The notes beneath the pieces were generated by a model. The model was not told where the DNA came from. It made no database searches and saw only the letters and a list, made by a program, of their open reading frames with translations. A stretch of DNA of 64,000 nucleotides from Apus apus. Lineage: Eukaryota; Chordata; Aves; Apodiformes; Apodidae. The translations under genes and the position numbers were made by a program. This document shows positions 25,101-36,400 of the stretch, piece after piece. Within the stretch, counting starts at the first letter, position 1. Each line of letters begins with the position of its first letter. The DNA is taken from contig NC_067300.1 of assembly GCF_020740795.1 (NCBI RefSeq), positions 124,001 through 188,000 of the forward strand, written 5' to 3'.

Positions 25101-28100
25101 ATGTGTTTATAGACATTAATTAGAACCCCCCTCAGTCTTCTCCTCTCTAGACTGGAAAGCCCCAGATCTCTCAGCCTTTCCTAAGGCAGGTGTTCCAGTC
25201 CCTTCATCACCCTCGTAGCCTCTGTTGGACTCTCTCAAGTAGATCCCTGTCTCTCTTGAACTGAGGAGCCCAGAACTGGACACAGTACTTAGGAAATCTG
25301 GTTCCAGTATGCAGTCAGAAAATAGTGATTGGAAAGGAAAGCTCTCAAAGCTGTTTGACAGAAGATCAGGGCCAATCCACCAGGGCTGCTGTTGACTTTT
25401 CTGCCTTACCAGGCACTGAGTGGGCATTTCAGAGGTGCATTTTTAAAAGCTCCTCGCAGAAGGAAGGTACTGCTGTGGGAAAAGTAAATGGCCCCAGCTG
25501 CCTGCTTGGTGAATCCAGCCTGCAGAGTCTTTGCAGTCAAGGCAGATGGTGTTTCAGGTTGGCCACAAGCCCTGCTCACCTGGTTGTGGACACTGTGTGG
25601 AGCTTGTGTTTAAATCTGAAGGGTTTGCTGGGGTAGGGCTGTGGGCTGGCCACATCCATCTGCAGTTACCACAGACTCAGAGGGCAGTGAGTGCTGTAGG
25701 TGGGTGAGATCCTATGCCCAGGGGTGTAGTAATACTCAGCCTGGGTCAGTATGGCATGTCTGAAGTGCTGTGAGACAATCATGTCCTTGGTCTCTGGAAG
25801 GAATCAGACTCAGAGGGGTTAAGTTATCTGCCTGAGGCACCTTAGGCCAGCAGAGTCAAGAGGGACTTGAACCCAGGTCTCAGCCAGGCAGGAGCCAGCT
25901 GTACCTGGGGACTGCCCTGGGGTTGTTCAGCCTGGAGGAGACTCACGGGGGACCTTTTCACTCTTACAACTACCTGAAGGGAGGTTGTGCTCAGGTGAGG
26001 TTGGTTTCTTTTCCCAGGCAACTAGTGACAGGACAAGAGGGCCTGGCCTGAAGCTGCTCCAGGGGAGGTTTAGGTTGGATATTAGGAAGCACTTCCTCAT
26101 GGAAAGGGTGATAAGACATTGGAATAGACTGCCCAGGGAAGTGGTGGAGTCACCATCCCTGGAGGTGTTTAAGGAAAGGCTGGATGTGGCACTTCGTGCC
26201 ATGGTCTGGCCGATGTGGTGGTGTTAGGTCATAGGTTGAACTTGATGTTCTTAAAGGTCTTTTCCAGCTTTGGTGATTCTGTGCCCTGGGCAGGACATGT
26301 ACCCTTAATGCTGCCCTCTGTGCTCCTGGGGCCTCGGGTGTGCAGGCCAGCATGGAGACCTGCCCTTCATTGCATCTTTGTAATTAACCTGGGCTGGAGC
26401 AGTATAGGCTCCCAGTTGACCCATACTGGATTAGGGAGCAGGGAGCTCACAGGGATGCAGGCTGGCCCAGGTCTTATTGCAGAGGCAATAACACATGTAA
26501 CACAGTGCTTTTCCTAGGACAAACCAAAGGTTATCTTTCAATTCCAAATCAGTAGCTACAAAAGCTGAAGATCTCACAACAATTTCCTGAAGATCCCATA
26601 ACAATTTAAACCTGTGCTGCTTTATTGTTAAACACCCAGAACCACCCACCACAGATCCCTGTAAAGACCGAGGATCCCTTGTAGGCCATGAGCTGCACAG
26701 GCATTATACTTCTTTTTTGTACATATGAAGAAAGCAGCACAGGAGGGTTAACCCCACATCTTCCATTCAGATTGATCCCAGCGTTTAATGCCATCCCCAA
26801 CATTATGGCTTCCTGCTCCTGGTTTACCTTTTCAGGGTAAGGTTACCTTTGGGATTTAGCCAGGATTTCAAGGTCAAAGGTGAGGAGAGGTGTGGATGGG
26901 ATGACAGCAGATGATGTCACCTTGACTGTCTGGGAAAGAAAACAACTCCTGCTATTGAGGAGGACAGTGAAGCTGTGCTACCACAGCTGGAAAGGGATGT
27001 TGGAGGTGCGGGTATTATTGTTGTGGGTGCAGGTTTAGACTGCAACATTAAGATACCAGCAAAAATCAATGAAATTATATGAAAATGTGCTGCTTTCCAG
27101 TAGCTCTGTCACCTGAAATATAGAGGATTCCCTTGTGGGTTGTGCCTGCATGATCAGCAACAGGTGTGGGGAAAGGAGCTGCAAACTCCCACTTGTTGTC
27201 AGCGGGCTGGTACAGCTCCACAGAGCAGGTGAGGGTCCCCAGCAGTGTCCCACCACCCACGGCAAAGATGTGATCAGACAGCACATCTGCGTGGAAGCGT
27301 GTCCTCCTCTCCAGCATGCTGGCAACCTGGAGCCAGGAAGCGTTGCGGGGATCAAATCGGAAAACCTAGGATGACAGCAAGTGGGTGGTGGTCAGCAGAG
27401 GGCAGGTGGCTGGCTTGCACGTTGTGTGGCGTTAAGAACTGATGAACATTTTCCCAGGGCTGAGGAAGGTTTTCTATTCAGACTTGGACAGGCCCAACTT
27501 CCAGTACCAGCCAGCTGACAGGGCAGCACCTCCCCACTGGAGCTGAAGGCTCAGTTGAGACCTTTTAGGGGGGCTGGGAACAGGTTGGGCTCTCAACTCA
27601 AAGCAAGCAGAAGGTGAAATACACTGGCTTAGTGAAATACCTCTGTTTCAAACACCAGGTAGCATGTGTCAGTTGAAAACTGTGTCAGTGATATAAGCAA
27701 GCATGTTTTGCATCTTTGCTACTGTTTGAGTGTGTAGTGAAGACAGCAGCTGAGCTTTGCTGGCTGCTCTTGTCCAGGAGAAGACAGGAGTGACTTCGTC
27801 TTCCCTCATCCCTGGTGGCATTACCACAGGGTCACAGCACCTCTACTGAGGCTAGGCCTCCAGTCACACTGTTTAGCAGTAAATACCTCCCTGAGCCTGT
27901 TTTTTCAGTCCTGATTAGGCAGCCTGGGTCTCTGAGCAAGGGCAGCATCTGCAGAAACACAGGCAGCGAGCATGGGACTGGTGCTGTCAGAGCTCTGCTC
28001 CTGCAGCATCCTGGCCCAGCTGCCTCTCACCCCCAGGGCCCTGGAGGAGAGCTGCTGTTCCCAACTGCACCGTGGAACTAAGCATAATGTTGAACTAAGT

Positions 28101-31100
28101 GCATGGGTGCATGAGAAAGAAAAATATGCTGGTTTGTCTGGCATGTTCACTGAAACCATCTAGGAAATCAGAAAATCCTGCACAAGGCGTTTTACTCTCC
28201 AGGCAGAAGGGGAAGGTCCCAGGAGCTAAAGCAGATTTTCCTTTCAAGGGCAAAAGCAAGGAAGGAGCAGTTCTGGAATGATGTGGCAGACTTTAACCAT
28301 GGCTCCTGAGCACATGTCCCATAGCAGCAGCAGTAGGGCCAGGGCAGCGTTCATGGGGTGGCTTGACTGGTTAACATGGACCATTTGCATAAAATTAGCT
28401 TAACACTGCCCTATAATGCAAGGTGAACGCCCTTCACATTCTGTATTTATCTCAATCTTTTTCTGTTAATATCCACCCAATCCACACATGTTCTGTTTGT
28501 ATGATTTGTCCCACACCTACGACAGATGTTTTATAGGACACTCAATATCCATGTTTACCGTAGCCTTGCAAAAGGCTTCACTTGTCTGCTTCTGATTGCC
28601 TGTGCATAACTTTCACACTTAATATCACATCATCTCACTTTTCCTTGCATGCTCCATACTTCAGCTTTTTGGCTAACTGAGCATTCCATCCATCTTGAAT
28701 TTCTTTCTGTGCTGTGGAAGTTGTGTATGGGTTAGGATGTCAGTTTTACAGGAGGAGCAAGGTGAGAGCAGGGCAGGACCTGCTTGTTACCAGAGAGTCC
28801 AAAAGCTGGAAACCCATGGAAAGCCCAAGGGCTTTCAGTCCTGTACAGGGCACTAAGAATATGCAAAGGTGGGAGATCTGCCATAAGCAAGAGGAATTAC
28901 TTCCCCCCCTCCCTCACACAGCCATTTTTCTAAGGATAAATGTTTCCTGTGTCTTACCTCATTTGAAGGGTGCATTTCTGTGGGATCAAATTTGCTCTGT
29001 CCTCCAATGACAAAGAGGAATTCATTGATGATGGCAACACAGTGGTTGTACACTGGCACACAGAGGTCCCCAACCTTGTGCCAGATGCTGCAGGTCTGGT
29101 CTGTAGCCCACATCTCTCTGCACACAATGTTGTTGGCTGTTCTGCCACCAGCCACAAGCAGTACAACAGACCCGGAGCGGGTGCTTGTGCTCCGACTCTG
29201 CAGGATGGGCTGAGCATATAGCTGGGAGTGATAACTCAAGGCTTCCTGCAGGTACCTGTGGCAGTCTGAATCCAGCCTCATAAGAGGCACTTTCTGGACA
29301 TATCTCTGCAGATCCCATAGAGGAATGAGAGGGAATCTTATGCGCCTTAAAATATCTGCTGCATCTTTCAGCCGCGCGCAGTCATGCTGCAGCCAGCTCA
29401 CTGCTGCTTGGAACAGCTCCAGCTCGCTGCATCCCACCATGTCAGTCCTGTCCAAAATTTCACAAAGGGTTCCTCGGTCCAGGTCTTTCAAGCACTGAGG
29501 ATCAGCCAGTATCTGCTTGTAATGCTGCCCTATGCAGTACACGGCTTTCTGTCTCAACTCTGCTGGGCCAAGTTTTTTAGCAATATTAAGGACATCCATG
29601 CAGTTCTCCGAGTTCAAGCAATCCTCCAGAAAACGAAAGCACAGCTTGATCACCTCACGAACTAGGAGGGTTTCTGCAGCTTTGAAGGTCTCCTCAATAT
29701 TCTGTAATGAGAGGTCTAGTTTGTTGGAGTAAATGAAGTTGAGGACATTCCTCAGCCCTGTAGCACTGATGGCTTTCAGCTGGACGTTGCCGTCTGGGTT
29801 CCCTGCTTTTGTCAAGTTTCCAACAAACAGGATCTTGCAGTAGTTACTTGCTGACGCTAAAATGATCTTGTGGGCTGGAAAGCAAACCCCTTCTGCCTCC
29901 AGTGTCACGTCGCACAGTGCTCTCTGTGAGCGGAGGCTGCCAAGCCCTTCCAGGAATTTGGCCAAGTAGGTGTCGGACACAAGCCGTGCCGCACCAGCAG
30001 GCGAGCTGAGCAGCATTGCACCCCAGAACTGCCACACACTCACTGCAGCTCCTGGGCAGCTTCCTGCAGCTGGACGGGCTGTTTCATGCTTGGAGGAAGC
30101 TGAGGCCACGCTGCAGAGCTGTCCCAGGGCCATGGGAAGCCACCTCCATGGCAGCCCCTGCCCTGCCCACTGAAGCCCCTGGTGCCGTGAGCCTTGTGCA
30201 GCTGCCAGAGACTGTTGGCAAGTGCTGGTGATTGCACAAAGCCCACAGTGTTTGTGGGGTTTGCCTGGGGGCTAGGACACAGACAGCCACTGGCGTAGCC
30301 ACATTGCTCCTCCTCCTCCTTGCTATCTGATAACTGCCCATCTGCACAAAAAGCAGCTCATTCCCCAGCAGCTCCCCAGCTACGCTCCACTGAGCTGCCC
30401 GGTCAGGGTTTCTTTCATCTGGGCAAGCCTGCACATGCTGTCTGTCCCTTCTTGAACAACAGTCAAAATCCTGTTTGTGCCCTGCCACCCTTGGCCTTCT
30501 AGCTAAACTTGATGCATTCAGACAACAGCTACTTTCAGGGAGGGGATGGGAGGGTCTCAGCAGTTGTGTCTCAGTCAGTTTGAAGCATCCAGCAAACGTA
30601 CGTCCTGTGCACAGCCTGCTCCTGTGGGCACTGGAGCTTGAAGGCTTGGGGCTCTCCCAAGGACAAACAAAGTGGTCACTTGGCTTCTGGCACAAGCAGA
30701 GACAACAGAGAGCACCTGGGAGCCTCCTACTCCCCCTGGGTACAGCAGAACGAAAGGGTAGTGTGCAGCCAGGCTTGAGAGCTTGTGAAGGCTTTGGCAT
30801 GGGGCAGCCCCAGCTAGGATATCTCCTCCAGAGAGAGAGCAGAGAGGTGCTGACAGGTTGGCCTTGGTTCCCTCCTTACAGGGGTGTTCTACAACTCTTC
30901 AGGCTCAGTACAGTGTTATGACATATACCAGCTGTACCAGTCTTGCGCTGACCCCACGGGCTGTGGCATCGGCTCAGATGCTGAGGCCTGGGACTACCAG
31001 GTAAGGTGTTGGAGACACCAGCAGGCTTCTGCTGCTGCCCTGGTTACCCTCTGCCCCATGACACCTCTTTCACCTCTCGTAGGTTTGCACCGAGATCAAC

Positions 31101-33161
31101 TTAACTTTCAACAGCAACAACATGACCGACATGTTCCCCGCGATGCCCTTCACAGCAGCCATGCGAGAGCAGTACTGCTGGAGAAGGTGGCATGTCACAC
31201 CACGGCCACACTGGCTTCAGACAAACTTCTGGGGAGAAGGTGGGTTGTGCTGGCTGAGTGTCCCTTTGTATTGCCCTGTAGTTGTCTGCTTGTCTCCCAT
31301 CTGCCCAGCTGAGCACTGTGGGGTCAGGCACAACACACTAACAAGTCCTGACAGAAAGTCACAGCCTTGTGCTGACTTGAGCCAAACAGACCTTTCTAAA
31401 AACTGCCAAGAATTTGTTTCCTTCTCCTGTATTTTCTGTTCTTGGCCAATCTTGCTGCAGTAGCCAAACCCATTTGGGTAAATGACAGAAGGGGAGGCCT
31501 CTCAAATGTCATCTCTCTGAATTTCAGACTTGAAAAGTGCCAGCAACATCATTTTTTCAAATGGAGACTTGGACCCATGGGCTGGAGGTGGGGTAAGCAT
31601 GTGTCTTTCTGCACACCAGCCTTTGGTGGAGATCAGCCTTTCCAGGTGACCCACTGCCCCCCACTCCCCTTCAAACCAGCACTTAAAATTCCTCCTTAAC
31701 CCATTTGAGTTTCTGCAAGTGGTTCTTTTATGCTGAACCATTCAAGAGACTCAGGACTTTAATAACAGACACACTGATTTGAGTCCATCATCCAGGACCA
31801 CTGAGGCAGCAGTGGTGGCTTCATCAGTGCAGACACAGCAGGCGTGTTCTTACCCAACAGCCAGAGTCTGAACTACAACCATCATTTTTGTGTCGAGACT
31901 TGGTCTCGGTGCCAACAATCGAGTGCTCCTTGCTCTGTCCAGTCTCAGCATCCTTGGTGAGACCCAGCAGTAGCCGTGAGCAGCAGCTTGGACAAGGACA
32001 TATTTGGCTTGGGTTCAACAAAACTTCAGAGTGGTGCCAAAGCTCTAGTTTAAAGTTTAAAACCAGAAATTACCCAGAACTGGATTTTTTAGTTAGCTGA
32101 ACTGCAGGAGTTCCTTGTTCTAGGCTGCAGGAGGAACAGGCTGCTGAGGGGGCATGTGCCCCAAAGGAGCCTGTTACTTCAAACCTGTCCTGGAAATAGG
32201 CTGAGTTTTCATTTCATTTGAGACAGGTGACTGGACTCCTTAGGCCTGTCAGCCATACCAGGGATGTCTTCCTGTGCTTTTCCTCCATCCTGCCCAGCTC
32301 ATCTTCCGGTTTTCAGAACTGATGTCTAGTTCTGCTGGTAGCTTGGTGAGAGCTTGTCTCTCTGCTCCTTCTCCTTCCAGATAAACAGCAGCCTCAGTCC
32401 TTCCCTAATTGCTTTGACCATTAAAGGAGGTGCTCACCACCTGGATCTCCGGTAAGTGCTGGCTGCTCCTTTGGCTGAGAAAATCCAGCTGCCCTGAGGT
32501 GTGGTGGTCTCAGCTGAAAAAATCCAGCTGCTCTGGGGGTGTATCTCAGCTAGCCACAGTCCAAAGAATCAGGAGACTCTTTGCCAAAGGAGGACCAGCC
32601 TGTTGCACTGTAGTCATGGCAGAGCAAGCTTCTGCCCCAGTACAGGGCTCTTGCAGCCCCAGGGGAGCTGGGCTGTGCAGAGCTCGGCACTGAGCTCACA
32701 TTCCTGACCAGAAGGTGTTATTGCACAGGGTTGGGCACAAGTGCAGTGATCAGTCATGTGAAATAGTCCAGCATCTCTTAGCATTAGCCATCAACCTTCA
32801 GGCCTGGGCAGCAGGCAGTGGGGAAGCAAGGGGAAGCTTGAGGCTCTTCAGCCTGCCTCCCCACCCCCAGGGGTATGACATCCTAACCTGTTTCCCAGGC
32901 CATAAATATGAGGCACAAAACAGCTGATCTCAGTCCTTCAGTTGCCTGGGTTGGGTTCCCTGTGCAGGAGGCAAAGAGCTGCTGCCTATGACTCGCTGAC
33001 ACTGCTCTGCTCTCTCTAGAGGACACAACCCAGCTGACCCCCCGTCCGTCACAGCGGCACGCAGGCTGGAAGCAAGCATCATCCACGGCTGGGTGAAATC
33101 TGCAGGGATGGAAAGAGCACAGGAGAAGCCTTGGGGAGCTTCAGGGGGCAGAGGGCTGTGA
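10188..33161 (+). CDS. DPP7: dipeptidyl peptidase 7 (DPP2, quiescent cell proline dipeptidase)
   Basis: DPP7 is a serine peptidase of family S28 (alpha/beta hydrolase) that removes N-terminal X-Pro or X-Ala dipeptides in lysosomes or secretory vesicles. Thirteen exons join in frame to 499 residues (human 492): 10188-10269, 10501-10614, 14119-14258, 15184-15347, 16878-17013, 19429-19510, 21140-21306, 22074-22134, 30882-31000, 31083-31239, 31528-31592, 32381-32451 and 33020-33161. All introns are GT-AG. A leucine-rich signal peptide covers residues 1-26. The triad is visible: Ser167 in GGSYGG (its codon is split by intron 4), Asp423 in NGDLDPW and His448 in GGAHH. Potential N-glycosylation sites include NET, NSS, NLT and NMT. 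The start follows GGTCGCC, a good initiation context. Intron 8 (8.7 kb) holds an antisense kelch gene. The gene spans 23 kb, against about 4 kb in human. MAN1B1 lies downstream in convergent orientation, as in human. Confidence 0.96.
10206..10229 (+). repeat. (CTG)8 run in the DPP7 signal-peptide codons
   Basis: Eight CTG codons after one TTG encode the nine-leucine hydrophobic core of the signal peptide. A pure codon repeat of this kind can vary in length between individuals. Confidence 0.9.
10825..11285 (-). mobile_element. CR1 fragment in DPP7 intron 2
   Basis: In minus orientation it begins with the tail end near 10825 (CCTTAAAGATCATCCAGTTCC on the + strand) and runs into the reverse-transcriptase end. 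The open remnant 10824-11111 is a CR1 fossil, not an exon. Confidence 0.85.
13070..13585 (+). mobile_element. CR1 fragment in DPP7 intron 2
   Basis: It shows CR1 3' blocks in + orientation: AGCCTGGAGAAGAGAAGGCTCC, then GGGTGGTGAGACCCTGG, GGTTGGATGGGGCTTGGAGC and a degenerate tail TGTTCTGTGATAGG. Its reading frames are broken into pieces of under 70 codons. Confidence 0.85.
14006..14096 (+). repeat. T/G-rich low-complexity tract before DPP7 exon 3
   Basis: Almost only T and G on the + strand, with TTTG/TTTGG units. It ends about 20 bases before the exon 3 acceptor and probably forms an unusually long polypyrimidine/GU-rich tract for that splice site. Confidence 0.7.
14575..14790 (+). mobile_element. 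CR1 3'-end fragment in DPP7 intron 3
   Basis: A short CR1 tail: GGCTGCCCAGAGAAGTTGTGG, then AGGTTGGATGGGGCT, TTCCAACTCTAACC and the octamer end ATTCTATGATTCTATGAT. Confidence 0.85.
17690..18185 (+). mobile_element. CR1 fragment in DPP7 intron 5 (first of a tandem pair)
   Basis: It carries the CTGTTCAGCCTGGAGAAGAG, GAGGGGAGACCTCATTGC and GATATTAGGAAAAATTTCTTC blocks in + orientation. It stops without a proper 3' tail and runs directly into a second CR1 tail at 18186. Confidence 0.85.
18186..18465 (+). mobile_element. CR1 3'-end fragment, second of a tandem pair
   Basis: The repeated ATTAGGAAGAAATTCTTCCCTG block, followed by a GATGATCTTTAAGGTCTTTTCC tail, shows a separate CR1 copy abutting the preceding one. 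It differs from it in sequence, so this is not a simple local duplication. Confidence 0.8.
22591..22596 (-). terminator. poly(A) signal of the nested kelch gene
   Basis: AATAAA on the minus strand lies about 130 bases beyond the stop codon of the nested kelch gene. It gives that gene a short 3' UTR ending near 22570, inside DPP7 intron 8. Confidence 0.7.
22727..30133 (-). CDS. BTB-BACK-Kelch (KLHL family) protein, nested antisense in DPP7 intron 8
   Basis: Proteins of this architecture act as substrate adaptors for CUL3 ubiquitin ligases. Four exons (30133-28958, 27365-27113, 24412-24252, 23119-22727) join in frame to 660 residues with GT-AG introns. A BTB domain begins near residue 74 ([18 protein letters not shown]), and a BACK domain lies at about 180-290. 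Six kelch blades follow from about 310 to 625, with repeated GG doublets (VAGGR, VIGGQ, AVGGG, YISGGFSGG, CVGGR, LAGGG). A Lys/Ser-rich tail ends the protein. The first Met has a good context (CCCATGG); Met40 is an alternative start. The chain resembles the KLHL9/13/26/36 type, but I could not assign an ortholog, so no symbol is given. The nested gene is transcribed against DPP7, and no exons of the two genes overlap. Confidence 0.88.
24523..24590 (-). mobile_element. CR1 tail fragment in intron 2 of the kelch gene
   Basis: Only the CR1 end is present: ATCATAGAATCATAGAATGG with a GGTTTGGGTTGGCAG block. It lies just upstream of kelch exon 3 on that gene's strand. Confidence 0.8.
24789..25300 (-). 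mobile_element. CR1 fragment in the kelch gene and DPP7 intron 8
   Basis: In minus orientation, starting at CAGAATCACAGAAGGTCAGG with the GACCTCCAAAGATTATCAAG tail and continuing into reverse-transcriptase remnants. It is similar to the copy at 46346-46710, so these two belong to one CR1 subfamily. Confidence 0.85.
25917..26283 (+). mobile_element. CR1 fragment, antisense to the kelch gene
   Basis: In + orientation: TTGTTCAGCCTGGAGGAGAC, then CTACCTGAAGGGAGGTTGTG, ATATTAGGAAGCACTTCCTC and GAACTTGATGTTCTTAAAGG, ending in TGATTCTGTG. It is close in sequence to the copy at 3586-4086. Confidence 0.85.
28300..28700. other. AT-richer part of kelch intron 1, nothing recognised
   Basis: No exon, repeat or RNA gene was recognised between kelch exons 1 and 2 (28957-27366) apart from short overlapping frames. 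Confidence 0.4.
30134..30880 (-). promoter_or_regulatory. presumed promoter region of the nested kelch gene
   Basis: This is the only space between the kelch start codon and DPP7 exon 9, so the kelch promoter either lies here or reaches across DPP7 exon 9. It is not a clear CpG island and no TATA box is seen. A 238-codon minus-strand frame (30084-30800) overlaps the kelch start in another frame and has no family features. Confidence 0.35.
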
Positions 33162-33404
33162 GCACACACATCCCTGCAGCTCCAGAGGGGTGACAGACTG
33201 CCTAAGGACAGCAAAGAGGACAGCAGCCTGCTGAGCAGCATAAGGAAGTACTCATCTCCTCTGCCATGATGGTGGAAATTCACCCTTCTGAAGTGTCCCA
33301 CCTACCCTTAATCAAGCACAAAAAGAAAACCAAAAGGCCAAACCACAAGATGTGGGGCTCCTGCTCACCTGGTTGGCGTGACAGGCATTATACATGGTGA
33401 AAAT

Positions 33405-33410
33405 AATAAA
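33405..33410 (+). terminator. poly(A) signal of DPP7
   Basis: AATAAA (within AATAATAAA) lies about 245 bases after the DPP7 stop codon, giving a short 3' UTR that ends near 33430. Confidence 0.75.
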
Positions 33411-33429
33411 AGCTTCCCTGAAGACCCAT

Positions 33430-36400
33430 GAATCATCACTGTCCTGAACTGAAGAGTTGCAGTGAGCACCATAAGGTTGAATCTAAATGACTTTTAGACA
33501 AAAAGTAAATAATAGATGACTAGCAAAAAAAGCAGAGGCATGGTCATTACTTACACAGGTGTTACATAAAAAAAAATATTCTGTCAGCCTCATCCAGTGT
33601 TATTGGGTTGGTTGTTGGTTTTTTTTTGTTTGTTTTAACTTCCACAAAAAATCTTCAGTTGTTGGGCTGGAGATTCACACAAGGTAGTCCCAGTGTATAC
33701 TGCTGTGGCTCAAGAGCTTGTGTTAGTGACCAGTAAAGCACACTGCCACTGGAGACATCTTCAGATCTTTTGAAAATAAATTACAAGTTTATTAAAGTGT
33801 GTGATATAATTTCATGGCTTGACAGTATAACCAAAGAAGATAAAAAAAGGATACTCCTCACCTTCCCATGTGGAGTAAACTCATCTTTGCACATGAACAG
33901 GTGGATTCTTACCTACAGGAATGACTGTGCACCAATAAATACTAGCATAATTGCAATAATATTAAATCCTGCTAATCAATCGGATGGCTCAGTTGATGCA
34001 TTTGTGACTTTATGAGCTCAGGGAAATGTCTCCCAGGTCATCAGAGGCTTGTGTTATGCAGGCAAAGCCCCACCATTGCTCAGCACCCGTGGTAGTGCTC
34101 AAACACAAGGCTTTGTGTGAAGTATTTGCACTGCTGGGTCCTCCCTGCCATCACCGTACGCTTGGCTCCCAGAGCTACAATGTCAGTCACTGATGTTATT
34201 TCACAATATCCAGGTGCTGACATAAGGGCTTTTGGCATGCAACCCACTTACCTCTTCACTGTTCTTAACTACAAAAGGGCAAAGCTTCTGCTCCTCCCAC
34301 ACCTCCCCTGCCGAGGAGTGCAGGAAGAGGAGGAACGTATCTGTCCACTTACCAGATCTTTCAGGTATGTACAAATGAAGGGCAACATATGGAAGACCTG
34401 ATCGAACTCCAGCCCATGAAGAAGAATGCTTTAAGACTCTTAGAGGAACTACATCCTCAATAAAACCTGTATCTTCTCCATTTGTGCCAATTAAAACCTC
34501 TGCAAAGAGCTGCTAACCTCCCTTTTGCTCATCCTGGAGTCAGGCTTCAGGTTGGCAGCTGAAACTATGACTTACACACACTGCCATGTTCAGCCTTATG
34601 CCAGGATCTGGTGGTCACCTCCCATGCTCACAGACACCCCTGATATCTCTGAATTTAATTGGCTGTACCCCAGCAATTACTCAGGACTAGCACATGAAAA
34701 AAAGCAGAGTGGGATGTGTCTGCAGAGAGGATTCCATCTTGCCTGGATTACCTTTCTAACAGTACCTGTATGTCCCAGCAGGCAGGCACACAATTACACC
34801 AACCTAGCAGCCACATTCAGTACGAGTCCTTTGGAAAGTGATCTGAAAGTTACCACCCCTGGCCAGTGCCTGGGTTTGTCTTTGAATGAACAGAGGTGTC
34901 TTTTGACGTTCCAGAAGGGTAAGAGTTCTTTAATCCTGCTGTAATGGACTATACTGATCTCTTACTTTCCTCTTGCAGACAGTACCTGCCCCTAAGGAAC
35001 CCACATAGTGTGAGGGGCACAAATGGTTTGATTGATATGGAAGGATGAGCTAAAGGATTTCAGACGCTATGGCAAAGGGATAAACACGATATACACGGAC
35101 TTGCACACAGATGATAGATAAAGCAGAGCTAAAAATAATTACAAAAACAGGCCCGAGAAACTCTGCCAGAAGCCCGAAGCCAGTGCCACAGATGTCCATA
35201 ATACCTGGAAGCCTTGGGCAAGGAAGGATGAGATGGAAAGCCTCGGAGTGTGGTGCTCTCTGAGCTGAAGGGACAAGCCCAACAGCAGCAGTCACAGTTC
35301 CATTGCAGGGATGCTGCTGGTGCCTGAACTTCAGGGACACAAAAGGAAAGCAGAGCAAGCAGTGAGCGAACCAGAGTACCATTCACAGGCACCATCCACA
35401 TGCAGAGCCCCCGTGCTGGTCTAAGGCCTGTACCAGGGGGGCTTGAAAAAAGCTGTATTTACTCCATCATCACATACTGGCACAAGGAGTATGACCAAGA
35501 TGGGGACATTGCACAGAACAGCAAGAAGTGTTTATTTGGTCACACACCTTTAAGAGCTTGGAAACCGACCATGCGAATCCGTGGCTTTCCTGGCAAGCTC
35601 AAGGCATGCTTTTCTGAACTCGCGGTTGGGCTTTAGTGGAAGCTGAGGCCTCCAAACTGACAATTGTAGCAATACTTCAGAGACACCAAAACCCAAACGG
35701 TTCTTCCCAAATCGAGTCAGGAAATTCTTAATTCTTCTGCTGAAGCAACAAGATTCTGAGCAGCATGTCACTGATGTGTCACTTTTACTGGTCTTGTTAG
35801 TGTAAGTACACTGAGTGTGGCACTGGAAATCAGGAGCTGAATTGCCTGGAGGGTTATTTGTAGATTTTGTAGATATTGTACACAGCTGAAGGAGTCAAGG
35901 GCTGAAACAATGTACAAAATTGTGTCAACGTGTTAAGTTGCAAAAGCCTGTTCTATCTGCATCCCTCATCACTGCAATGTCCTAGCACAGAAAAGGAAAC
36001 AAAGTGGGTTCTTGGCCTAGTATTTCAGGGAGCAAATACAGCTGTAACTGAGCTTGGCAGGTCAGGTGAAAACCTTGTTAATGGAAAGTCATGTGAAACA
36101 CGGAGGGGCCCCTGCCAGCCAGTACCATGGACCTTGCAAAACTGCCAGTTTCTAAGACCTGTCCTGGGACTCCAGGTCACAAAAGGTCAGAGATCAGGCG
36201 CTAACTGTGGCCCTATCCCTCTACTGGATTTTCTTTGAGGGAACAGGTTTGTATTTTTTTTCTGAGCTGTGGCTCAGCCCAGTGTGAGACTTCCAAGTCC
36301 TCCAGCTGTGCAGCACCTCCTGGCTGTGCACATGTCTTTTTGTGGCCCTTGGTGAAAGCATCAGTGAAGAGTATAGCTGGGTGGGAGTGGGCTTCTATTG

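Noticed and set aside
30084-30800. 238-codon minus-strand frame upstream of the kelch gene
   Set aside because: It overlaps the kelch start region in another frame and has no splice support or recognisable domain. It is probably chance.
34525-34944. 139-codon + strand frame between DPP7 and MAN1B1
   Set aside because: No domain, no signal peptide, no initiation or splice context worth noting, and no promoter nearby.
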